This document shows, in pieces, positions 48,380-60,500 of a stretch of DNA of 64,000 bases. The notes beneath the pieces were generated by a model, which saw nothing but the letters and a program-made list of their open reading frames with translations, searched no databases and was not told the origin of the DNA. Each line of letters begins with the position of its first letter. Within the stretch, counting starts at the first letter, position 1. This stretch comes from Rotaria sordida (lineage: Eukaryota; Rotifera; Eurotatoria; Philodinida; Philodinidae), in contig CAJNOL010000029.1 in the NCBI GenBank assembly GCA_905250125.1, positions 1 through 64,000 of the forward strand, written 5' to 3'. The position numbers and the translations under genes were made by a program.

Positions 48380-50973
48380 CTATTGGGTTATGTCATACAA
48401 TGTCCAACTTTGTTTTTTCTTATCATTAGTCATATTTGCCTCAGACGCAAAACAGTTTTGATGAAAGAAAGAATATAAATAGGTTAAATGAATCATTTTC
48501 ATCGAAAAGAAAGAAAAGAAATTGTCGACTATGCAAATTTTGCTGCAGTTTCTTCTATATAGTCAATTGTAGGAGAACCTATGAATTATTCTCGTTCATG
48601 ATCACATGACTTTGCTTCTTCTAGAGGTCCGAAGTGAGCGAGTTATCTTACCTTTCCGCAGATAAGAAGACGTTCAAAAAAATCTTCTATCCATGTTCCT
48701 ACTTCATTATTGCACTCGAGATGAAGTAAATACATGCGATGTTTCACAAATAGTGAAACACGGCGGATAATTTTTCTCTGTTCGATGTGTTCGCACATCG
48801 AACTTTTTAAAAATAGAAAAAAAACAAGTTATTCTACTTTGCTACAGTTACTTGATCATGATATCCAATCAAATGTTTGAAGACATCACCTCGAAAATCT
48901 CATATCTTGAATACTTGTTGCTGACGCTTTGTTTTTCTATCTTCTCTTTTTTGACGAATCGATATAAAGAATCCTACAAAAAATAGTAATTCTTGACGTC
49001 TTTTGTACTCAGGTATCTCTGTGAAGTCCAAGCAGAATTTCAAATTTTTATTGATGCTACCTAATTTGCTAACAATCTTCTATCTGACGATGAAACTCCC
49101 AGAACTATAGCTTGTTCCTAGATCGAATCGTAAAGCCATGTTCAGGACCTAACTTCGAAATTTTTGCGACTTTGTGTTCCATTTAGGAAAAGCCACGGTA
49201 TTTTCAAAATCTGTCCTGCAATGGAACCTTATAACCAAAGCTAGCTCTTTCTTGGGTAAAGTTTTCGTCTTTGGCCAATACAATTTCACAATCAGAAGCA
49301 ACCCTGAACTTTTTTATAACATTTAAGCTATAAGAGTCATTTTATTCTAAAAACTTCAAGATCGGTTTTTTCGGCGAAACCACATAATCCAAAGATGAAA
49401 AATTTAGGAATGATAGAACTAGGTTTCCTTATGAAGCTCCACTGTAGAACAGATTATGGAAATCCTATAGTTTTTCGTGAAGGGCGTACAAAGTTGTGAA
49501 AAAATTGGAAAGTAAATTCCAAGAATACTGTTAACATTCAGTAAAAGGAAACAACTATAGATCATCGAGTTTCAGTGTTACATAGTGGACCGTTTGCCAA
49601 TTAAGGAGCATTAATAAAAATTTGAAATTCTGTTGGAACTTCACTGAGATACTTGAGCACAAAAAACTATCAAAAATTAGTATTTGTTGTTAGATTTTCT
49701 GTAGCAGTTCCCCGAAAATCAGAACATAGGAGAAAAAAAACATCCCCTACAAAAAATTAGTATCTATGAAAAAATTTTCAGATTTGTATTATTTGAAACA
49801 AGAGCTAGACAAGGTTCATTTTAACTGAATTACCCAACATGTCTTCACCTTTTGGTCCCATTTACAAGATTTTCAAATTTTTCTGAAACCATAGCTACGC
49901 TTATAGATACGAGTTCTAGAAGCTCTGAATGTTCCATTCTATTCTGTTAAAGTCGATGTCAAATTTTGGAGACTCTTGAAAGAATTAAATTATCCTATGT
50001 CTTTTGTTTTCATTTGTGGTAACATACACACCAGTGTTCAGAATACAATATGAAGCTACAAGTAATTTTTTAGATGATATTCATTTTGCAAACACTTGAT
50101 TTTACCACGAAATTACAAATCTTTCTCATTATAATTCAGAATTCATGAGATATATATCGGTGTAATCTACACGACAATATACATAAAAATTGTAAATGAA
50201 GGAAAATGACTCCTTTGTGTTGAAAAATGTTCACTTTAACCTTGACCGAACATGGGCTCTTTTAGATGGATACACTCGTATATATTCTTATAAAAATTTT
50301 CATAGTTTTAAGAGATCTGATATTTATAGGTCTATTTATTCATTTGTTCAATAGAATCGATTGCTTATTCTGGAATAAAAAATACTCGGTTTTGATAATA
50401 TCAGGTTACTTCTATTGAGAAGTATATTATATTTCGATGACAAAATTCTAATCGAACCATGTTCCATATGAGACTTTCGAGATTGTGTGTCTTCAAACAC
50501 TGATTGAACATTGTGATTAAGTAACTCCAGTAAAGTAGAATAACTTGTACAACTAGATTTCCTTTTATTTTTTCTATTTTAAAAAGTCCGATGTGCGAAC
50601 ACATCGAACAGAGAAAAATTATCCGCCGTGTTTCACTATTTATGAAACATCGCATGTATTTACTTCATCTCGAGTGCAATAATGAAGTAGGAACATGGAT
50701 AGAAGATTTTTTTGAACATCTTCTTATCTGCGAAAAGGTAAGATAACTCGCTCACTTCGGACCTCTAGAAGAAGCGAAGTCATGTGATCATGAACGAGAA
50801 TAATTTCGTAGGTTCTCCTACAATTGATTATATAGAAGAAACTGCAGCAAAATTTGTATAGTCGACAATTTCTTTTCTTTCTTTCTTCAGCAAAATTTAT
50901 TTTGCATCTGCGACAAACATGACTAATGATAAGAGAAAGTAAAGTTGAATATTTCGTAACATAACTCAATAAT
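48380..50973. mobile_element. 2.6-kb element with about 530-bp terminal inverted repeats
   Basis: The left arm, about 48380-48915, is reverse-complemented at about 50440-50973. Matched landmarks include TCTTATCATTAGTCAT, AAGAAATTGTCGACTATGC, GAACGAGAATAATT-type, GGTCCGAAGTGAGCGAG, CATTATTGCACTCGAGATGA and GTTCGATGTGTTCGCACATC. The 1.5-kb interior carries smaller repeats (49010-49990) and no ORF with conserved content. It is a foldback-type or non-autonomous transposon; its right end stops about 90 bp from the stop codon of the neighbouring channel gene. The open frames 50401-50655 and 50724-50987 are arm sequence. Confidence 0.85.
49010..49990. repeat. Nested repeats inside the 2.6-kb element
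   Basis: About 49015-49120 (CTGTGAAGTCCAAGCAGAAT, TTTCAAATTTTTATTGATGC, GATGAAACTC) is the reverse complement of about 49555-49655 (GAGTTTCAGTG, GCATTAATAAAAATTTGAAA, TTCTGTTGGAACTTCACTGA). Sequence from 49510 on repeats 47656-48175 directly. An older repeat therefore seems to be carried within the larger foldback. Confidence 0.65.
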
Positions 50974-51065
50974 TTATTCATCTTCAAAAGAATAATTTCT
51001 ACTACAGAACAATATCGAACATGAAATGATATGAAAAAAAAGAAAAACTTTCAATAGTCGTCTTA

Positions 51066-54000
51066 TTATTGATCAATTGTTAAAAATGGTGCACTTGCAT
51101 GTCTGAGTATATTGTCTCTATTGATGTATCTCCATAGATTATCATGTAGGCAAAGTGTTGATACTGATGGTGGAATATTACATGATAAAGAAACACTTGG
51201 TTTTCTTGCTCCATAACTATATTCTAATTTTGATAATTGTTGTTTAAATAATCTTATTGAATCGACATATGTTTCTAAAAATTTTGTAATACGATCATTT
51301 AATGATTTATCAAGATCAACTAATTTTTTAATACGATTTTGTACACTTAATAATTGATCTTGTTCAATATATCGTTTTGAATCAGTTAGTGTTTCATCAA
51401 GTAGATTATCTTTACGTAATATTGATTTACCTTTTTCAATAATTTTTGCTAATGATTCTGGATAATTATCAAGTACAAGCCATAAATCTTCTTTTCGTAA
51501 TGTATACAAATCAGAATAACCTATTGATTTAACATTAGCTGTACGACGATTACCATTTTTTGAACCTAAACATTCAATTTTATTATTGAATTCAAAGAAA
51601 ACAAAAAAAAAAACTTGTCAATGCGGTCTCATGAGAGATCAAAGTGTGAAATTCACAAACTCTAACTGTTATGGGATTAAAAATAATTTATTTAAAAAAA
51701 ATGTCAAATTAATGAAAATGATAAGAATTTTTATAGTTGATACATGCATTCTGAAATTTTATCATTTCGAAAATGTTTGCATTTAGAATTCCTATTCTAC
51801 CAATTTCTTAGGTTCTTTCGAGCACACCACTCTTTTTCTCGGACAATTTTAACACGTACTGTTGAATTTTGTCTAAAATTAGAATTCAATTAGTTTATAC
51901 TTCTCTGTGTCTATTCTATTTTGACTTTGTTAGGTTAATAATATCCTCACTCTATTGATTGACATTTACAATAAGATCCTTTCTCTGCATTGAATATCAA
52001 AACCTGGAATATTTAGCCTAGTTAAAATCTACAGTAGAAACTCTTAGATTCATAGAATACTTTGGAAGACTCTAGAAAATTCAAGAATGATTTAAGCATT
52101 TTTATTACTGACGCGTCTTTTTTCCCATCTATTAGGAAAACCTATCCAATGATCATTGACTTCCTCCAGGGTTCTCGATTAGGGGATCGAGAAGCTCTTC
52201 TCTCCCAAACTGCTTGACTTTCTGCCAATTTTTTTTTATACCTTCGTGGTAACTTTGGACAGAAACACCATTTGCCGTTCTCTGGCAAAATATAAAATAA
52301 AACTAAGCAGACAACGTTGTTGTGAAGTGATGAGAATTGAGGAAGGGACGTCTCAGTAGCAAGTCGTCTATTGTGGAAGGCGCCGGATCATGATGGGTTT
52401 CGTTCTTCTCCCTCCTTCGCTGGTCACTACTTCTAGCACTCCGAAGATAAAAGCACTTTCTGCCAGATTACGTGTCGCAGGATCCTTGGCTTTTCTTCAC
52501 TCACTCTCAGTTGCTATTGTCTAATGGGAGCCACAAAATCTCACTATTTTCTTCGAAAATATAAGTGAGTTTCACAAGAAAAAAAATTTATAAAATTATA
52601 CCTGGAATATTTAAAATTGATATTTCACCAAAAACAGCACCTTCTTTAAGTGTAACAAATGTTGTTTTTCCATCATCACTAACAACACCTAATTGACCAC
52701 GTTTAATAATATACATTTCTTTTCCAATATCACCTTTTCGACAAATATAATCTCCAGGACCAAAGAATATTGGTGTTAATTTTGTTACCTAATTATAAAA
52801 ACAAAAGAATATTGAAGAAAACTAAAAAAACGTTCTTTATTATTTAAGAATTTTTTTTACAAGTTCAACAAGTAAATTTGGTTCACAATCATTGAATAAT
52901 TTAACTTGTTGTAATGATTCTAGATGTACTTTAATAGCAAGATCTTTACGTAATTCAATACTTAAATCAGAATTTAAAACATTTTCTTCATTTAATACTT
53001 GTCGATTTGTATATAAATAATCAAGCCATTTTATTACTTTTCGTTCAAGTTTTCGATTAACTGAACGAAATTTCATATAACGTTTTATTTCATCCATTTT
53101 TTGACTAACTTGTTGTCCTATAGAACATAATATAAAAGAATTTTTTTTTTTCGAAAATTTTATTTATTTTACTTGATAGATTTTGAGATGATATCATTGT
53201 ACCAAGATTACCAATAATAGTTGCAAATATAAGTACACCTATATATACAAATTATGAACTGTCTTTTTATAGCATCTCTAGAGGATTAAGTAAAAGGATG
53301 AGTAAAGAAATGTGTCACAAAATAGATAGAATAAAACAATCTCCCTGTGGTAAGCAGCAGCAACTACATTGTGTTTAACATTTTAATTCCTTAGGGATTG
53401 TAATAACAGCTTTTAATAGATATTGAAATCTTTTGAAGTCTGATGTTACTCTCTCTGCTTTCTGTCATGATCTGAATATGTTCCAATAGATATAGCGTTT
53501 CTAGTTTTATCGACTGATTCAAGATGTCGATAAAATAATATTCGGAACATATATCGCTAAAACTTCTCTAGAATATGTAAATCCAATTTTCTTGAAATCT
53601 TGTTATAGAAAATTTGTTTTTATAAAACATACCAATGAAATAATCAAACAAAACAAATACATATTCAGATTGTTTAACAGGCAATGGAACATCGCCAATA
53701 GTACTTAATAAGAGTGTCGACCAATAAAAACAATATGTATAAAGCATTGCAACAGTTTCATTGTGAGCTGATTCTGGTAATACCCATTCATCACTACCAA
53801 AACCCAAATGTTGACAAATAAGAAAATATACACAACAATTCCTTTGAACGAGATATTTTTTCTTTCGAACAAATAAAAAAAAAAGAAACTATTCTATCTT
53901 ACCAATGAATTAATGTTAATGTTAAACAAATAAGTATTCCAACTCGAAATGTATTTGGAAATCGTGTACGTGATTCTGTTAATTCTTGAAATTCATAAAG

Positions 54001-55919
54001 ACGATGAATTCGTAAAAAACGATTTGAACGAATAATTGACATAAAACGAAAACGTCGATTTAAATATAAAAGATCAGTTGGAAGTATTGATAAAAGATCA
54101 CGAATATAAAATTGATATGATGTAAAATATTTTCGTGATAAAACATGATGATTACGAACAAAAAGACCATGACTAAAATGACCTAAATATAATCATTTGA
54201 ATTATTTATTAAATATTTTCATTGGATTTTTTTTTCTCTGCTAACCTGTTCTCGATTGTAGAAAAATATCAATTAAATAAATAGCATCAAATATATAATC
54301 TAATGAAATCCAAACAATTCGTAAATTTTTATCCATATCATCAAATGCATAACGAGCTGGTATTAAAAGTAGATTATAAGCAACAGCAATTGAAATAATT
54401 CCAAGCCAATAATGATATAAATAATTTTGCGGATCAATAACAAAGCCAGTACTTAAAAATTTCGTTTTTTCTTTTAATATGAGACATTGCGCGTAAGCGC
54501 CACGACTGATCCTGCTCAATCGACGGTCGTCGATTTTGCTATTTTGTGCATATACATATTTCATGAATGGGTTATGTTAAAGGGTTGAAACTTTGACCAG
54601 AGACAGATCTCATTGATTAATCATTCTGATAAAAATTTCAGCTTTCTAGATAGGTCTTGACACTCAAGAGACCTTCACTCAAGTCATGATTTTCGGAGTG
54701 ATTGATCTAGAAGAAAATCTGATTGATAGAAGTCGAGATTGTATGTCTTTCAACAACACACTAAGTACTACAGCGTGCTGAAAGAAACAGCCTAAAACAT
54801 TGTAGAATAATCTGCAGAGTCTTATCAAAAAACAATCCCAAAATAGATCTTTTTTCATGCTTAATATACCCAAATCGTTCAGAAACTGACAGAAAAGTTT
54901 CTACATATGGGACAATTTTTTATTCAATATAAATCAACACATAATTCTCTATTAATTGGCACTAATGACCTCTTTGAAAATAATAAAAAATGTATTTTTT
55001 ATATTTCCTATGTCCGCTCTCGAGTTTGAGGATCAAAAAATTTTATGTCATTTTCAAAGAGACCATTAGTATTAATTAATAAAGAATCATGCATTGATTT
55101 ATACTGAATAAAAAATTGTTCTATATCATGATTTTGGTGACAGTCTTCTGAATGTCAAGACCTATCTAGAAGCCGAAACTTTTATCGGAATTATTAATCA
55201 ATGAGCTCCGTCTCTGGTCAAAACTTCAACTGTTTAACATAACCCACTTATGAAATATGTATATGTATAAAATACCGAAAAATGAGGACTTTTTTGTGTA
55301 CATGATAGCATTGGTCAACCCGCCAATGGCTTATCAATTTGAGTTCATTTTTTTAATAGCAAATACCTGAACGTGTAATATATTTACATTGAAAATTTCA
55401 AACCAAACAGATATATCCAGGATGAGATATTGCTGTCACAAAAAGTCGCTAAAAAATGTGCTTTTTTTGGCTATAGTGATCTCGGAAAAATTTAAATATC
55501 TCGACAAGAAAATAATATTTTTTCGAATGATTTGCATAAAAATCCATCAAACACTTGTCGCTATAATATATATATATATAAATTAAGCCAAATTTGCGAC
55601 CATCGATTGAGCAGATTCGGTCGTGGCGGTTACGCGGAATGGTTCATATTAAAATAAATCCAAAAAAACTTACGCTTCATAATCTTCATTTCGAATAGGT
55701 GGATCAGTTTTTTTATTTGGTTCTTGCAGAAGACTAGCTTGTTGTTCATCTTTATTTTTGTTTCTATAACGACTAATCGGATGAAAAATACGTTTTCGAA
55801 ATTTCTATAAAAAAATAAAATAAAATCCAATGAATTGGAGATTAGATATATAAATGTCTTTAAAAAAGAACCTTAAATTTGCTATTTGATGATTCTATTT
55901 GTTGTTCTTCGATTTCCAT
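51066..55919 (-). CDS. Cyclic-nucleotide-gated cation channel, CNGA-type
   Basis: Nine exons in transcription order: 55919-55872, 55804-55674, 54451-54246, 54182-53903, 53841-53633, 53238-53173, 53117-52861, 52788-52602, 51565-51066, joining in frame to 627 aa. S1 begins after [16 protein letters not shown]4 is in [20 protein letters not shown]. The pore helix and filter are [16 protein letters not shown], and S6 is [18 protein letters not shown]. The C-linker ([20 protein letters not shown]) is followed by the cyclic-nucleotide-binding domain ([48 protein letters not shown] with the ligand-contacting Arg-Thr). A C-terminal coiled coil ([20 protein letters not shown]) resembles the CLZ trimerisation domain of A-type subunits. 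Plasma-membrane Ca/Na channel opened by cGMP or cAMP. The filter has Asp where CNGA channels normally have Glu (TIGE). The short N-terminus starts at MEIEEQQIE. Confidence 0.93.
53262..53425 (+). repeat. Truncated, antisense copy of the intron-filling TIR family
   Basis: In an intron of the minus-strand channel gene, the plus strand carries GGATTAAGTAAAAGGATGAG, AATAGATAGAATAAAACAAT, CAGCAACTACATTGTGTTTA and GGGATTGTAATAACAG. These match the 3' half of the elements at 16655-17980, 57876-59208 and 62941-63281. The 5' half is absent. Unlike the other copies it lies antisense to its host gene. Confidence 0.75.
54472..55653. mobile_element. TIR element filling channel-gene intron 2
   Basis: The intron (54452-55673) is occupied by an element whose ends are about 20 nt from each splice site. 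The left end is TTTTAATATGAGACATTGCG, then CGTAAGCGCCACGAC and TGCTCAATCGACGGTCG. The reverse complement of the right end is TTTTAATATGAACCATTCCG, then CGTAACCGCCACGAC and TGCTCAATCGATGGTCG. Further inner pairs are TATGAAATATG-GGGTTATG (54560 and 55250), GATAGGTCTTGACA (54650 and 55160) and AATTTTTTATTCAATATAAA (54910 and 55105). No ORF of note. Confidence 0.85.
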
Positions 55920-57583
55920 TAATATCGCGTGAATACGTCTTTCTTCTTGCTTGGATTAACTGTCAGAAAAAAAGTGAAAGAAAAAGAAATGATGATAACG
56001 TTTCCATAGAATTCCTTTTTCTTTTCTCTTCTTTATTAATGATGAGGTGAAGATGTGTGTGTGTGTTCATACTTCTCTCCTTCTTTTTCAACACGACAAA
56101 TGAGTTACAGATAAGAGCAAAAATGAGGAAATGCATTTTTCATTAGAATACAAAAGATCTTTCTACATTCATAACAATTAAAATCAAAACTAATATGATA
56201 AAAGTCATGAAATGAGAATAAAGAAAGAAAAATCTCTATTCAACTAGAATAAATTATAAAATAAAAAACGAACTTTGAGTTTTCTTATTCGAGATTTTCA
56301 ATTCAATCATGTTCTTTTCATGTATGTAAAGACTAATTTTTTTTTCTCAAGTATAATAAACGTTCATGTAATTTGAATCAATCATTGTTTATCTTTGTAA
56401 GATATTTCATTTTGTTGGCCAAGGATTTGCCTATATCTCTATCAAATCAATATCGTTTCGTTTCTAAGCTGCGCATAAGTTCATAATGAGAAGAAATTTA
56501 ACAGAATGATATGATTGCATGTCTAATTCTTATTCCGCAGTTCTTAAATAAATATTTATAAATACTCATTTTTCAGGTCGCAAAAGAAATTGATGTATCC
56601 ACTGCTAGAAAGCATACAACATAAAAGAAATTAATCATATAAACAGAACTACAACTGAATAGTAAGAAGCAACGAGAAATAATCTATTCAATTTCTTACA
56701 TTGTTTGTTTAGTGCTCAGATCAAAAAATTATAACCTTTAGACTGAGTTGCTTCTATTCTATAGAGTTTCAATTTGAAATTTATTTATTTAATTTTCCTA
56801 GTGAGCCAATAACGACATACTAAAATCCAGTAAAACGATAATTGTTTAATCCTACTCGCTTCAATTTTATAAAAGGATGTGAAAGTATCAATAAGGAATT
56901 GGAGGTATTGGTAGAGTAGTTAATTACCTGATGATAGGTAACGGAATATTTTTAAGATTGATTTTTTCGTCAAACTAGCTACAGATTGGGATTCTTCGAT
57001 CTTGAACATCTTATATTGAACACACTAAATGATATAAGTATTGTTATATCTGTAATCTAGTATTTCCTTAAAAACACTTGAAATTGAGAAAAACTTTTCT
57101 ATGCTTCTTCTTTATCGTCTCTAAAGCAATTTAGCCTCTTCAACTAAAAGAAATTATGCTTGGACAAAGTTGAGCAGAAGGTTTTTCATGCATAAAATGA
57201 TTCAACTTATTCATTCGAATTTTTTTTTTATATGTTTTCATATATTCTATATCAATAAATATCATTTGTTGACAATCAAAAACGGCAGAGTGCATCACTT
57301 GTGGACAGGCTGCACTCATCAAACAATACTTTCACCATTCAAACTGTGATAATATACATTTGAATAAACCAATTTTAATTAATAACTATATAAAATAAGC
57401 TGATTGATATTGATTTCTTTATTTAATGTATATAACCGTAAACATATTTATTTAATAAACAAAGAATAAACATGAAATTGAGAGTTTAATTCATTCATGC
57501 AACATGAAACATTATTTATAGACAAAGAAATTTACAAAAATATTACAATCATTTTGAACAGAAAGAATTTCATGAGTAACAAT
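55920..57583. other. Intergenic region between the channel and MED24-like genes
   Basis: Both flanking genes are on the minus strand: this holds the channel's promoter side and the 3' UTR of the MED24-like gene (A/T-rich, with reverse-strand AATAAA-type signals near 57400-57470). A (TG)n tract lies near 56056. No gene seen. Confidence 0.5.
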
Positions 57584-60500
57584 TTAAAGATTTTTTGGTA
57601 TTGAAAAAATATTCTTTGTTAGATTCATTGACATTGTTGTTAAACTATTATCACTAATTGTCAATTGTTGATTATGTATAAGTGTTTTTGATGTTCGACT
57701 ATTTAATGTTTTTAAACAAGTATAATCACGTGTTATAACCATTGCAGCATATTCAATTTCAATATTATTTGATAATTCTAATATACTAAGAACTTTTTCA
57801 ATTGGAAATTGTAATGGTAAATATTCTGATAATTGAGCAACCTTGATAACAAAGAAAACAAAAAATAAAATAAAAACTGTTAGTGCAATCCTTGTAGAAT
57901 TAAAATGTGAAACATGATGATGATGATGCTAAACATAGATAGTTTATTTTATTCTATTTATTCTGAAATACATTTCTTCATCATCCTTTTATTTAATGCT
58001 TCAGGAATGCAATAAGGAAGCAGTTCATATCAGAGATAGGCAATTCCAAATGACAGCTGGAGTGAGATATTGTGAAGTTGCCCATTTCTATTTTATATAT
58101 TATTATAACGAGAAGTTATTGATATACGATCGGTAGTCGTATATCAACAATATTTGTAACGGTCTGTCACACGAGGGAAGAAAAGAATGTCTCTAAGGCG
58201 TCTATTACAGCCTGTCATGGTCTCTAACTAACATTTGCCACGATTAGAGATGTGTGCAGAACTAGTGAGGGAAGTATCCAAAGTGTTCCTTCCACTTAGA
58301 GCTCATATTTCGCCCATAAGTAGACCTCAATGCTAAATAGCCATCACAAGCTGTTGAAGCCGACTTATGATCATTCCACTGGGTTTTCAATTTCAGGCAA
58401 GGCATTCAAGGTTATTAGAATATTCTAGAAGTTTCGGCCGAAATGAATGCTTTATCCTTGAGATATTGAATGACTAAAAAATGGTCATATGCCACAGAAA
58501 AAGGCAGAAAATTGAAAGTTTTGAAAATTCAGTATCTCACAGATAAAGCATTCGCTTCGGCTGAAATTTCTAGAATATTCTAAAAACCATGAGACTTCTT
58601 TATGGGCAAAATTTCAGGTCAAAATACCATCATTTGATTATTCCATGAATGCCTTGCCTGGAAATGGTCATCAATTGGCTTCAACAGCCTATGGCCATGA
58701 ATCCTTTTAGGTTTTGGCTATTGACATCGAGATCTACTTGTGGGCAAAATACGTGTTCTAAATCGAGAGAACACTTCGGATGTCTTCCTCACAAGTTATT
58801 TCTACTGGTTCCTATTGTAGTATCGGTCCAGATCTAGAGAAAATTATTCCAGAATTTATTTGTATCATATCTAAAAACATTCTTCAATACTCAGTGTTTT
58901 TTTAATTATTTAGCCGATGACTAGCACTTTTTTGGATCATTTCTCTTGAATTACGTTCTGATTGATATGATTTATAAGATAATTTGCTAAAAGTTGTAGA
59001 ACATTGAACTATAATATGTTCCAATTAGGATAACTTTTTTCTCTTAGTACTGATCTCAGTCTCAGCAACTTCTTTTTTCTGTGGTTCTGGTCCTGGCAAA
59101 CTTCTAAATTTTGATCCCGCACAAATCTAGCCACGGTCTATCGGGGCAGCAGTCCAAATTTTTACTCCTATACTTTAGCACTTCTTTTACATTGTATTTC
59201 ACAAAACAAAATAGAAATCTTTAATGTCTTACTAATTTTGGTTTAACAAATGGTTTTAATGATTTAGCTGTACGACTAAACATCCAAAGAATTGTTTGAA
59301 ACCAACCAAGAAAATAATTAACTGGTCGAAGTGTTTCACTTGAAAATAATTCTTCTGATGAATAATTTAATAAAGAATGATATGCATCAGCAACAGTTGT
59401 ATCTTCATATTTTGGTATAATATCATCAATCGAATATATATCTTTCCATGATTTAACATGAAATAAATCTTCTAATTGATCATTATTTTGATTAAATTCA
59501 AGTGCAAGAATAATATTCATTATAAAACATATTGTATAAACATTTGGTTCAAGCATAAATTCATTAGATTTTATATTAAATAAATAAGGTAAAACTTGTT
59601 TTAATAAACAACGTGTTGATGAACGTCTTCGAAATAGAATTAAACCTAATATAAAATAAAGTGCACGACTTGTTTCATAGACTCCATTTGATGTATTTAT
59701 ATTTATTAATAAACGTACAATTAAAAAATCTATTGGAACATATTTTGAACAAATATATAATGCACGTGATTGTTCACAATTAAGAAATTCATTTATTATA
59801 TATGTATCAAATAATGTTTGAATAATTGATGTAGATGTTTGTGATGATGATAAAAATAAATTATTAACTATTGATGAAAAATTTGGAACGATAGAATAAT
59901 GTGATACTAATGGATTATCGATATAATCTGACCATAATTGTCGTTTTATAGCATCGAGTAATGAGACTATTGTCGAGTTAGAATCACCTGTTGCACCTGT
60001 TAAAATATAAGATTATTAATGAATGCAAGAGCCATTGCAGAACAAGGAAAACATGCGAAAGAATTTCTCTATAGTGAAATATTGTGTAATGTTAGCTGAA
60101 TGCGCATTGATTACACATGACAAATTACGACTAATATATTTTTATTATCATCATAAATTAACAAAGATTTTATTTTAATTAATAATAAAATCATTTCTAT
60201 TTTATTCTATTTTTAACGATAGAAAGATTCTGTTGAAAACTTAAGTTGTAGAGCTAATTTTTATCTTCATTTTGACATCAAGCTCTGCTTCCTAGTATAT
60301 AAAACAGCGAAGAAATCTGGGATGCACAGATACGTAAAAATCAAAAACCATATTTTGAGAAAAAACTAAAAGTTTTTAGAAAAAAACGTTATTTTCTTTT
60401 GTGAAAGATTCAGAAAAACATATGTAATATCCTTAAATCTCATCATAAAATCAATAAACTATAGTTCATTCGAAAGTAGACACTGCTCTATCTAACGAAC

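Noticed and set aside
54452..54564. Extension of the channel exon into a 5' segment reading [18 protein letters not shown]
   Set aside because: This is the end of the TIR element in the intron; the true exon starts after the acceptor at 54452 and joins in frame with the exon at 55674-55804.
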